From Carnobacterium gallinarum DSM 4847 (GTDB lineage Bacteria > Bacillota > Bacilli > Lactobacillales > Carnobacteriaceae), in NCBI RefSeq assembly GCF_000744375.1, contig NZ_JQLU01000005.1, positions 496,001 through 560,000 on the forward strand: a DNA stretch of 64,000 bases, given 5' to 3'. This document shows positions 8,068 to 16,396 of the stretch, one piece after another. The notes under the pieces were generated by a model. The model searched no databases, was not told where the DNA came from, and worked only from the letters and a program-made list of their open reading frames with translations. Every line of letters begins with the position of its first letter. Position 1 is the stretch's first letter. Made by a program: the position numbers and the translations under genes.

Positions 8068-9606
8068 TTATTCCCCCAGAATTTCTTCAATTTCATTTTT
8101 TATAACAGTTACTTGTGGTCCATAAATCACTTGAATACCGTTTCCTTTACGAATTACACCTTTACTACCGGTTGCTTTTAGGGCATCCTCTTCCACCAAT
8201 GAATCATCTTTGACAGTAACGCGCAATCTTGTCGCACAACAATCCACATTGTCCAGATTAGCTTCACCACCTAAAGCTGCAATTACATCTAGCGCACGCT
8301 TGGCTCCATTTCCTGTCGTCTTCACTTCTTTTTCCATTTTATCTTCGCGACCTGGTGTTTTAAAATTAAATTTCTTAATCAATAAACTAAAGGTAAAGTA
8401 GTATAGGAAGAACCAGAAAATGCCGATTACAACTACGTACATCCAATGGGTTTTTGCCTCGCCTTGTAGAACTCCAAATAGCATGAAATCAATAAATCCT
8501 CCAGAGAACGTTTGACCAATTGTAATTTCAAAAATATGAGCAAGCATAAATGCTAAACCATCAAAGACCGCATGAACTACATACAGCACTGGTGCTACAA
8601 ATAGAAATGCAAACTCAAGAGGTTCTGTAATTCCTGTTAAAAATGAAGTCAATGCTGCACTTAACATTAACCCACCAACTACTTTTTTATGTTCAGGTTT
8701 AGCTGTTCGATAAATTGCAAAAGCAGCCCCAACCAAGCCAAACATCATTGTAATGAAACGACCAGACATAAATCTAGCAGTCCCTTCAAAATATTGAGTG
8801 GTGTTTGGATCAGCAAGTTGCGCGAAGAAGATGTTTTGCGTCCCTTGCACTAAGGTCCCATTTACTTCCATTGTTCCACCTAAAGCAGTTTGCCAAAATG
8901 GTAAATAGAAAATATGATGCAATCCAAATGGACCAAGTAAGCGCAAGATAAATCCATAGAAGAAAGTACCGATATAGCCTGTTGCATTCACTACTCCACC
9001 AATATTAAAGATTACGCTTTGGAATAGTGGCCAAACAAAGTACATCACTACTCCAATAAAAATAGCCGTAAACGATGTAATAATCGGAATAAATCTTGAT
9101 CCACCAAAAAATCCTAAGAATTGTGGCAACTCGATTTTATTAAATTTATTATGAAGAAATGCGGTAATAATTCCAATTACAAGTCCACCAAAAACACCCG
9201 ACTCTAACGTTTGAATTCCCAATGTCATTCCCTGACCAACACTAGATAAATTATCAACAACCAATTTGTCGTTTAAACCTAACATCGCGTTAATCGTTGC
9301 ATTCATCACCAAATAGCCAAGTAAAGACGCAAGTGCTGCTGTTCCTTTATCTGATTTGGCTAAACCAACTGTCACACCTACTGCAAAAATAACCGGTAAA
9401 TTGGCAAATACAATATTCCCAGCTGAACTCATAATCATGAAAATAGCTTGTAACCACCCAATATTTAACATTGGGTAAGCGCTGACAGTATTAGGGTTAG
9501 AAAGAGCTCCTCCAATGCCTAATAGTAAACCTGCTGCTGGTAAAATTGCTATCGGCAACATAAATGACTTCCCAAATTGTTGAGCTTTCTCGAAAAAAGT
9601 TTTCAT
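8068..9606 (-). CDS. PTS transporter, EIICB, glucose/GlcNAc superfamily
   Basis: Membrane sugar permease-phosphotransferase, 512 residues. The EIIC domain spans about residues 10-400 with many hydrophobic segments and the LPFWQTALGG and GITEPLEFAF motifs. The EIIB domain (about residues 430-512) has the phosphorylation site Cys457 in DCCATRLRV. There is no EIIA domain, so it must borrow EIIA from another system. Linkage with nanE and an RpiR regulator suggests ManNAc (or a related amino sugar) as substrate, as in the pneumococcal nan locus; this is inference. Ribosome site GGAGA precedes the ATG. Confidence 0.9.
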   Translation of the reverse strand: MKTFFEKAQQFGKSFMLPIAILPAAGLLLGIGGALSNPNTVSAYPMLNIGWLQAIFMIMSSAGNIVFANLPVIFAVGVTVGLAKSDKGTAALASLLGYLVMNATINAMLGLNDKLVVDNLSSVGQGMTLGIQTLESGVFGGLVIGIITAFLHNKFNKIELPQFLGFFGGSRFIPIITSFTAIFIGVVMYFVWPLFQSVIFNIGGVVNATGYIGTFFYGFILRLLGPFGLHHIFYLPFWQTALGGTMEVNGTLVQGTQNIFFAQLADPNTTQYFEGTARFMSGRFITMMFGLVGAAFAIYRTAKPEHKKVVGGLMLSAALTSFLTGITEPLEFAFLFVAPVLYVVHAVFDGLAFMLAHIFEITIGQTFSGGFIDFMLFGVLQGEAKTHWMYVVVIGIFWFFLYYFTFSLLIKKFNFKTPGREDKMEKEVKTTGNGAKRALDVIAALGGEANLDNVDCCATRLRVTVKDDSLVEEDALKATGSKGVIRKGNGIQVIYGPQVTVIKNEIEEILGE

Positions 9607-9640
9607 TTATACATCTCCTTTTAAAAATATTTTCATTTTC

Positions 9641-9669
9641 ATATTACAACACGAAAACATTTTCGTCAA
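9641..9669 (-). promoter_or_regulatory. PTS-nanE promoter with palindromic operator
   Basis: On the minus strand, TTGACG (9664-9669) and TAATAT (9641-9646) are spaced by 17 bases. The 16-bp palindrome ACGAAAATGTTTTCGT (9651-9666) fills the spacer and overlaps the -35 box, the position expected of a repressor operator. The likely binder is the RpiR-type regulator encoded at 6490-7311. Confidence 0.65.
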
Positions 9670-9760
9670 TAGCAGATACAATGAAACTATTTTATTTTTA
9701 AAAGTATCACAAGATTGTCACAATTTTTATGAACTTCTGAATTTGATGCATAACGTCAAA

Positions 9761-9801
9761 AAAACTTGAGAAAATTCACTATCTGAATTTTCTCAAGTTT
9801 T
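9761..9801 (-). terminator. Terminator after the XRE-TPR regulator gene
   Basis: Perfect 18-bp stem (9761-9778 with 9784-9801) around ACTTGAGAAAATTCA, with A and T runs on both sides. Confidence 0.85.
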
Positions 9802-9865
9802 TTTACAAAAGAGTGTGCTACTCATATTGCTTTTTTACTATTTCATTACAACCTAAATCTTATAT

Positions 9866-10747
9866 CTAGAATTCACTTATTTCACTTTGACTAAGTAGTG
9901 CTACTTTTTGTAATATTTTTTCATTTTGATACGCATGACCAATTGCTTTAGCCGTTGCTAAGTAGTCACTTGCTTGATCTGGGTTATTTTGTTGATAGTA
10001 TAGTTCTGCTATATCAAGATTGGCCTGACCTAAAAATAAACTTGAATCATAATTTAAGGACAGCTGAATTACCTTTTCTAAAAGATCAAGTGCAGTAAGA
10101 TCATTTTTTAATCGCAATTCATTTTGTGCCCAATAATAATTAATTTCAATTATCTTTAATTGATCCCAACGTTCTAATTCTTTTACCTCTCCTACAAGCA
10201 AAAGTGCTTCCTCATAAAAGTAGCTGGCTTTATCGAATTTATGCATTTGTTGATAAGCAAATGCCGTTTCATATAACGCTTCTATATCAAACATTTCAAT
10301 AAACAAACTGCGTTTTTGCATGCAAATGACTTGCATGTAATGAAATAAACCAACGCCATACTCTTGATACCCTCTAACATTAATTAGACCTAAATAATAA
10401 TAGTAACGTTTCTGAATACTTAGGTTCGTTAATTCTTCAATCAATATATTTTCATTTATTTTTTGATAAGCTAATTGATAATCTTTCTCTTGTAATAATG
10501 CTTCTATCTCTTCAAACTGTATCATTAGACGGGCATTATTAGCTGCTACGGACGCTGGTAAAATACCTTCAAAATCAAAATTTAATGCCTTACTTAATTT
10601 TTTTATTGTAATACCATAAGGCATCACTTTTTTTGTCTCAATCTGACTAATAGAGGCTTGGGTTATACCAGTTAACTTAACTAGCTCTTTTTGAGATAAG
10701 CCTTTTCTGACTCTTAATTCTTTTATTTTATCTCTAAAATCATACAT
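9866..10747 (-). CDS. XRE-family regulator with TPR domain (RRNPP-like)
   Basis: Cytoplasmic regulator of 293 residues. Residues ~6-60 are a Cro/CI-type helix-turn-helix (KIKELRVRKGLSQKELVKLT, ITQASISQIE). The remaining ~230 residues are helical repeats (RYYYYLGLINVRG, ALYETAFAYQQMHKFDKASY, LGQANLDIAELYYQQNNPDQ) typical of RRNPP-type regulators such as PlcR, Rgg and PrgX, many of which bind short peptides. A 15-codon ORF sits 47 bases upstream on the same strand. No secreted pheromone precursor is obvious. Target genes unknown; yhgE is the nearest divergent neighbour. Confidence 0.85.
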   Translation of the reverse strand: MYDFRDKIKELRVRKGLSQKELVKLTGITQASISQIETKKVMPYGITIKKLSKALNFDFEGILPASVAANNARLMIQFEEIEALLQEKDYQLAYQKINENILIEELTNLSIQKRYYYYLGLINVRGYQEYGVGLFHYMQVICMQKRSLFIEMFDIEALYETAFAYQQMHKFDKASYFYEEALLLVGEVKELERWDQLKIIEINYYWAQNELRLKNDLTALDLLEKVIQLSLNYDSSLFLGQANLDIAELYYQQNNPDQASDYLATAKAIGHAYQNEKILQKVALLSQSEISEF

Positions 10748-10794
10748 TGTACACTCGCTCCCATTCTCAATAATCTAAATTTACTTCATTAGAA

Positions 10795-10842
10795 TTATTC
10801 ACGAATGGATACGACCACTGTATCATTAACTTTCCAGTTCAT
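10795..10842 (-). CDS. Candidate 15-residue ORF upstream of the XRE-TPR regulator
   Basis: Reads MNWKVNDTVVVSIRE then stop. A strong ribosome site (GGGAGGAAAAGGA) precedes its ATG, and a TATAAT -10 lies 27-32 bases further upstream. It would be the first cistron of the regulator's transcript. The peptide is not hydrophobic or signal-like, so it looks more like a leader peptide than a pheromone precursor. Expression is unproven. Confidence 0.4.
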   Translation of the reverse strand: MNWKVNDTVVVSIRE

Positions 10843-10868
10843 TCCTTTTCCTCCCTGTGCCTATCTCC

Positions 10869-10874
10869 ATTATA
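10869..10874 (-). promoter_or_regulatory. -10 element for the XRE-TPR regulator transcript
   Basis: TATAAT on the minus strand in the context TGATATAATGG. No good -35 is seen 17 bases upstream, so it may need an activator. It lies before the 15-codon ORF. Confidence 0.5.
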
Positions 10875-11195
10875 TCATAAACGTTATGCTAATAAGATGT
10901 ATATTTTAATTAAAGTAAGCTTGTGGACTATAATTTAAGAGAATATGTCAAAAATTTGTACTAACAGAATAGTTCTTCCTTAATTACTGTGAAGACTTCT
11001 CCTCTTCTCTCTAGCTTGCTTTCAATTTCTAAACATATTATACTGAATTATATAGTTATTTAATTAAGCTATTCTTATGTAATTTTCCCTATACATAATT
11101 AATTTTTAATTTTATTTTCAAAAAATTATCGTTATATATTAATTATAAAAAAATAGTTTGAAGCAAAATACTTAATAAAAGGAGATTTCCTAACT
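10875..11195. other. Intergenic region upstream of yhgE
   Basis: About 320 bases, very AT-rich. I see no gene or clear hairpin. AAAGGAG before 11196 is the yhgE ribosome site. Several TATAAT-like stretches (around 11130-11150) could be -10 boxes but none has a convincing -35. Confidence 0.3.
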
Positions 11196-13910
11196 ATGAA
11201 GCACTTTAAAAATGTTTTTGAACTTTACACTTTAGATTGGCGACGAATTTTTAAAAATCCATTTGCTACCTTATTAATTCTGGCACTAATTATTATCCCA
11301 TCTCTTTACGCTTGGTTTAATATTGCCGCATTATGGGATCCTTATAGCAATACTAGTGAGCTACAAATTGCTGTGTACAGTGATGATAAGACAGCAAATT
11401 TTGAAGATACTAAGATAAATATTGGAGATAAACTAATCGATTCGTTACATGACAATCATAGTTTAGGGTGGGTTTTTGTTGATTCTAAAAATGACTTAAC
11501 AAAAGGTGTAAAAAGTGGAAAATATTATGCAGGTGTGTATATTCCAAAAACTTTCTCTAGTGATTTACTTAGTTTTGTCAAAGGTGATTTAAAAAAACCC
11601 GCAATCGAATATAGTGTAAATGAAAAAATTAACGCTATTGCACCGAAAATTACGGATAAGGGAGCAACAACTTTACAAGAAACTATTTCTAAGGAATTTG
11701 TTGCAACAGTTAGTAAAACTGTAGTAAGCGAGTTTAATACGATTGGAATTGACTTAGAAAGCAATCTCCCTTCTATTAATAAACTTTCTAGTATGATTCT
11801 TGAGTTGAATAAAAATTTACCTACGATTGATGGTTATACAAAAGAAGTGCTAGATTTACAAACAAAAATGCCAGATATTAAATCAAAACTAGATAAAGCC
11901 AATGAGTTCGTTACTTATTTACCACAAGTTAATCAAATGACGCAAAAAATTGTTGAAGTCAATAATCTAATGCCTCAATTGGATCGAACAGGTGCACTTG
12001 TTCTTGATTTACAAGGAAAAATTCCAGAAATTCAAAATGCAGGGAAGCAAGTTGCTGAAATCGATCAAGATTTTGATGGGATTGCTTCAACTTTAGCTAG
12101 TGGAATTGACGAAGCAAATGGCGCTTTAACCGTTATTCAAGAAGTTCAAAAAATCATGCCCGATGTCACTAAGCTTGGTGAGCAAGCTAATGCAACTGTT
12201 GGAGCATCAAAAGAGGTTATCGAAAAAATCAAAACGGCGTTGGGTCCGATTAAAGATGCCATCGATACTGGTTTATCTATTCTAAAATCCATTGCCTCTT
12301 CCATTCAACGTGTAACAGATAGTTTAAGTCAATTTATTAGTAAAAATGAACTGACAGATGAAGATAAAGCTGCCATTACAACTAGCTTGCAAGCCTTAGT
12401 CACTCATCTTGAAACAGCTAATTCTATGTTAGATAACTTGATTGATAATTTAACCAAATTACAAGAAGCTGCTGGAAATAATGATTTGGATTCTGTAATC
12501 ACTAATTTAACTACTATAAAAAATGCAAATAATGTTTTAATTCAAAAAAATCAAACATTAATTTCAGATATCCCTAACTTAACAACTGCCCAAATCCAAG
12601 AGCGGCTAAAAGAAATTAATGCTGATTCAACCACGATTTTCAATGATTTAAATCAAATTAATAATGATGAAATTAATGGAAGTATCACAAATCTAATTGA
12701 TAAAATTAATGCCGGTTTGGATCAAGCTTCTACCGTTTTAAACTCTGCAACAACTGTTGTGCTACCTAATGTTAGCTCTTTATTAGACAGTACATCCTCA
12801 ACAATTGCAAATGCTGTCGGTTATTTACAAAAATATCAAAAAGAATTGCCCGCTTTAAAACAAGAAATTCATGATGCCAATACTTTATTAAATGGAAATA
12901 TGGATTTAATTGTTGGTGGCATTAACAAAGCTGCTGATTTTTATCAAAATGATTTTCCAGAATTAAAAGATAAACTTGGTAAGGCTAGTAGCTTTGTTCA
13001 AGATGAATTGCCTGGTATTGAAACAGATATCACAAAAACGTTAACTATGGTAAACGAAAAATTACCGGATGTTGAGAAAGCTTTGAATGCAGCAAGTGAT
13101 ATTATAAAAAATGATTGGCCTACTATTCGTTCTGGTGTCGAAAAAGCTGCTAAATTTGTTAAAGAACAGCAAGATAATGTTGATCTTGGCGAAATCATTA
13201 AGCTCCTTAAAGCAGATGCCAATTCAGAAAGTGATTTCTTAGCGAATCCAGTTACGATTGAGCAAAAAGCGTGGTACCCAATTCCAAATTACGGATCTGC
13301 TAGTGCTCCATTCTATACAGCTCTTTGTTTATGGGTTGGTGGATTGCTCTTCTCAAATATTGCCAGCACTGATTTTACTCTTTCAGAAGAAGATAAAAAA
13401 CGTTTCTCTAAACGCGAGCAATATTCTGCTAGAATGCTTAGCTTCTTATCTGTAGGTTTCTTCCAAGCTCTGATTGTAGCATTAGGAAATCTCTATTTGC
13501 TTCATACCTATACGCTAGAAAAAGCGTGGTTTATCGCTATGACTATTTTTGTTGGGCTGGTCTTTATGTCTATCCTCTACATTCTCGCTGCTGTCTTTGG
13601 CAACTTAGGAAAAGGTATCGGAATTATTTTACTGGTACTCTCCATCTCTGGTGGTGGCGGAAACTTCCCGATTCAACTATCCGGTAAGTTTTTCCAATTT
13701 ATCAATCCCTTACTCCCTTTCACTTATGCAGTGAATTTATTGCGCGAACCTGTTGGAGGAATTTATTGGCCAAATGCGATTAATTATGCGATTGTCTTAT
13801 TACTATTTGGATTAGTATTTGGAATATTTGGGATTGTTTTCCAACCGTATATTGATGTTTATATTAAAAAACTCCATGCTAAAGTTCAAGAAAGTCACTT
13901 TTTCCATTAA
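11196..13910 (+). CDS. YhgE/Pip family membrane protein
   Basis: A 904-residue integral membrane protein of the YhgE/Pip (phage infection protein) family, with the ABC-2-type permease fold. There is one N-terminal membrane helix (residues ~22-42) after the family opening FELYTLDWRRIFKNP, a very long extracellular helical/coiled-coil region (about residues 60-680) with repeated Leu-Pro-x-I/V segments, and about six C-terminal membrane segments (from ~residue 700). Family members include phage receptors and parts of type VII effector export context in some Firmicutes. It is alone in its transcription unit with a terminator. Confidence 0.9.
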   Translation: MKHFKNVFELYTLDWRRIFKNPFATLLILALIIIPSLYAWFNIAALWDPYSNTSELQIAVYSDDKTANFEDTKINIGDKLIDSLHDNHSLGWVFVDSKNDLTKGVKSGKYYAGVYIPKTFSSDLLSFVKGDLKKPAIEYSVNEKINAIAPKITDKGATTLQETISKEFVATVSKTVVSEFNTIGIDLESNLPSINKLSSMILELNKNLPTIDGYTKEVLDLQTKMPDIKSKLDKANEFVTYLPQVNQMTQKIVEVNNLMPQLDRTGALVLDLQGKIPEIQNAGKQVAEIDQDFDGIASTLASGIDEANGALTVIQEVQKIMPDVTKLGEQANATVGASKEVIEKIKTALGPIKDAIDTGLSILKSIASSIQRVTDSLSQFISKNELTDEDKAAITTSLQALVTHLETANSMLDNLIDNLTKLQEAAGNNDLDSVITNLTTIKNANNVLIQKNQTLISDIPNLTTAQIQERLKEINADSTTIFNDLNQINNDEINGSITNLIDKINAGLDQASTVLNSATTVVLPNVSSLLDSTSSTIANAVGYLQKYQKELPALKQEIHDANTLLNGNMDLIVGGINKAADFYQNDFPELKDKLGKASSFVQDELPGIETDITKTLTMVNEKLPDVEKALNAASDIIKNDWPTIRSGVEKAAKFVKEQQDNVDLGEIIKLLKADANSESDFLANPVTIEQKAWYPIPNYGSASAPFYTALCLWVGGLLFSNIASTDFTLSEEDKKRFSKREQYSARMLSFLSVGFFQALIVALGNLYLLHTYTLEKAWFIAMTIFVGLVFMSILYILAAVFGNLGKGIGIILLVLSISGGGGNFPIQLSGKFFQFINPLLPFTYAVNLLREPVGGIYWPNAINYAIVLLLFGLVFGIFGIVFQPYIDVYIKKLHAKVQESHFFH

Positions 13911-13911
13911 T

Positions 13912-13953
13912 AAACAGCCATGAAAATCAATCTTCTGATTTTCATGGCTGTTT
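13912..13953. terminator. Terminator between yhgE and the surface-protein cluster
   Basis: Perfect 18-bp stem (13912-13929 with 13936-13953) around AACAGCCATGAAAATCA followed by a T-run. It bounds the paralogue cluster on the left. Confidence 0.85.
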
Positions 13954-14019
13954 TTATTCTATTCTAAAGGAGGTTTTTTAGACTTGTTTGACTCAAACAA
14001 ACTCTTGCTAGCTACTAGT

Positions 14020-16203
14020 TTAAGGAGTAACTACCTGAATTGTCTTAATAATCTTATGTCCGGTAAATGGATTAATTACCGTCACTTCAATTGGTGTACC
14101 TAGTGAATATGGTTGCGTAAAATTAATCTTAAAGTTGCCAGATGCATCTGATTTCCCTTTATAAACTTTTACTTTTGCAAGTGTCGTAACCCGTACTTCA
14201 ACAATGGCATTCGGAATAGTCAATCCACTTATTTTGCTATCTGCGGTTGTCACCCGATTGATTGACAACCTATCTGTCGCAATTACTATTCCTTTATAGG
14301 TTTTACTGTGTCGACCTTCGCTATCTTTAAGATATCCTTCGATTACGGTTCCAGCCGCATAAGAACTTTCTAATACAACAGTGAACGTTCCGTTGGATTC
14401 TACTTTTTCTTCAAAATAGTCATTGCCAATTTTTAAATACAAGGTCGTGTTTTTCTCTCCTGTTCCTTTCACAATTCTGTCGGTATCCAACATTTCAAAA
14501 ATTACAGGCATCTCCAATTCGCCTTTCACAACAGTGATCTTAGCCGTTGCTGTTCCAATTCCATTGTCACTATCTACAACTTGATAACGCACCTCATACA
14601 CTCCTGGTACATCTACATTGACATTATCAGAAATTACTTGCGTATTGGTTAATACCCCATCTTCTTTGTCATAGGCAGTGACACCTTCCAAAGGCTTAAA
14701 CTCACTTCCAACTTCGATCGTTCTATCTGGTGCGGTAATCACAGGGAGTTCATTGGCATAAATGACGGTAATTTTAGCGGTTGCTTTCCCCACTCCACCA
14801 TCGCTATCCGTTACCTCATACCGTACTATATACTCACCAGGAATAGCTGTATTAACGCCATCGAATTCGACTCGGATATCTCGTAAGAATCCATCTTCTT
14901 TATCGTAAGCTGTAACTCCTTCTAAGGGATTGAATTTACTTCCAACACGAATTGTTCTATCGGGTGCAGTAATCACAGGCAATTCATTTCTTTTAATGAC
15001 GGTAATTTTAGCGGTTGCTTTCCCCACTCCACCATCGCTATCCGTTACCTCATACCGTACTATATACTCACCAGGAGTAGCTGTATCAACATTATCGAAT
15101 TCGACTCGGATATCTCGTAAGAATCCATCTTCTTTATCGTAAGCGGTAACTCCTTCTAAGGGATTGAATTTACTTCCAACTTGAATTGTTCTATCGGGTG
15201 CAGTAATCACAGGCAGTTCATTTCTTTTAATGACGGTAATATTGGCGGTTGCTCGTCCAATAGCACCCTTGCTATCGGTTACTTCGTAACCCACTTGATA
15301 CTTCCCTGGTTTTTGCATATTAACATTCGTATGTTCCACACGAATATCGGTTAATTTCCCATCTTCTTCATCAAAAGCTGTAACCCCTGCTAAGGCATCA
15401 AATTCACTCCCCACTTCGAGGGTTCTATCTGGTGCGGTAATCACAGGTAGGTTATTTTTGGGAATTACTGTAATTTTAGCAGTTGCTTTACCCACACCAC
15501 CGTCGCTATCGGTTACTTCATAATAAACCTCATAATCTCCAACCTTTGTCGTATCTACATTATTGGACTTCACTTGAATATTTGTTAAAACCCCATCTTC
15601 TTTATCCTTGGCAGTAACACCTTTTAAAGCATCAAACACACTGCCTACTTCGATGGTTCTATCGGGTGCGGTAATCACAGGGACTTCATTGCTGGCAAGT
15701 TTTACGTCAAATGCTACTAAAAGCCTAAGAGCACCAGGTTTAATTGTTGTTCCTTGAAGTTCATATTTACCCGGCTGAAGAGATCTCACATCAAAATAAA
15801 TATAACCATTCTCTTCCCTTCCACAGAACACGTCCGGATTCTCCCCCCCATCAATCTTAAATAAAATAAACTCATCATCAATATATCCCATTGGCCTTTT
15901 CACACGAATTCTCTTTGTTCGTGTTGTTACATGGTTTGTACTACTCAAATAATTAGCACTAGGTTCTACTACATCAGATATTTCAAAATTAGTGACAAAT
16001 CTAGATAATTCGGCACCTTGAGGATCTTCCATAAGGGATTGAATTGCACTTTCTTGCATCATTGATTGATTTGGCAGATAAGACTCTAATGTAGTTCCTT
16101 GTACAACTGGTCCATCAAGTGTAGCTGCATCTGCATTAAGTTGACCTAACGTAATTCCACAACATAATACCGTTCCTATTCCTAGTAATTTTAAGTTAAT
16201 CAT
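14020..16203 (-). CDS. Secreted DUF5011-repeat surface protein, paralogue 1
   Basis: A 727-residue secreted protein. The signal peptide carries the cluster's VLCCG core and ends at the ADA|A site. Residues ~30-170 form an N-terminal head unlike named families I know. Then come five ~78-residue Ig-like repeats of the DUF5011/HYR kind (PVITAPDRTIEVGS..., ...YEVTDSDGGVGKATAKITV). The C-terminus has two beta modules (types A and C). It ends in ...VVTP with no LPXTG, WxL, GW or LysM motif. The C-terminal ~280 codons are nearly identical to paralogue 2. Last gene of the minus-strand group; a 105-bp hairpin element lies in its leader. Adhesin-like role is inferred. Confidence 0.85.
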   Translation of the reverse strand: MINLKLLGIGTVLCCGITLGQLNADAATLDGPVVQGTTLESYLPNQSMMQESAIQSLMEDPQGAELSRFVTNFEISDVVEPSANYLSSTNHVTTRTKRIRVKRPMGYIDDEFILFKIDGGENPDVFCGREENGYIYFDVRSLQPGKYELQGTTIKPGALRLLVAFDVKLASNEVPVITAPDRTIEVGSVFDALKGVTAKDKEDGVLTNIQVKSNNVDTTKVGDYEVYYEVTDSDGGVGKATAKITVIPKNNLPVITAPDRTLEVGSEFDALAGVTAFDEEDGKLTDIRVEHTNVNMQKPGKYQVGYEVTDSKGAIGRATANITVIKRNELPVITAPDRTIQVGSKFNPLEGVTAYDKEDGFLRDIRVEFDNVDTATPGEYIVRYEVTDSDGGVGKATAKITVIKRNELPVITAPDRTIRVGSKFNPLEGVTAYDKEDGFLRDIRVEFDGVNTAIPGEYIVRYEVTDSDGGVGKATAKITVIYANELPVITAPDRTIEVGSEFKPLEGVTAYDKEDGVLTNTQVISDNVNVDVPGVYEVRYQVVDSDNGIGTATAKITVVKGELEMPVIFEMLDTDRIVKGTGEKNTTLYLKIGNDYFEEKVESNGTFTVVLESSYAAGTVIEGYLKDSEGRHSKTYKGIVIATDRLSINRVTTADSKISGLTIPNAIVEVRVTTLAKVKVYKGKSDASGNFKINFTQPYSLGTPIEVTVINPFTGHKIIKTIQVVTP

Positions 16204-16233
16204 TTCTCTCTCTCCTTTTCTTTACCATCCTTA

Positions 16234-16338
16234 AGTTATAAATAATCATCCCCTTCACTAATTAAGCGAATAAAAACTAGTGAAGGGGAAACCTGTTGAA
16301 TCGCTCCAAATCCTTCAACAGGTTCGATTCTTTCTTGC
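16234..16338 (-). repeat. 105-bp leader element, copy 1 (two hairpins)
   Basis: Almost identical to 18351-18455. It contains two perfect 11-bp stems: CCCCTTCACTA (16250-16260 with 16278-16288) and AACCTGTTGAA (16290-16300 with 16314-16324). It lies just upstream of paralogue 1. No T-run follows either stem on the minus strand, so it is not a standard terminator. Confidence 0.7.
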
Positions 16339-16396
16339 TTTCGTACCAGTACAGTCATTAATTTTTTTGATAGTTCTCTTAAAGAGAATACATTTT

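Noticed and set aside
16290-16338. GGTTCGATTC in the 105-bp element looks like a tRNA T-loop
   Set aside because: There is no acceptor stem, D-arm or anticodon arm in register; only two simple hairpins can be formed.
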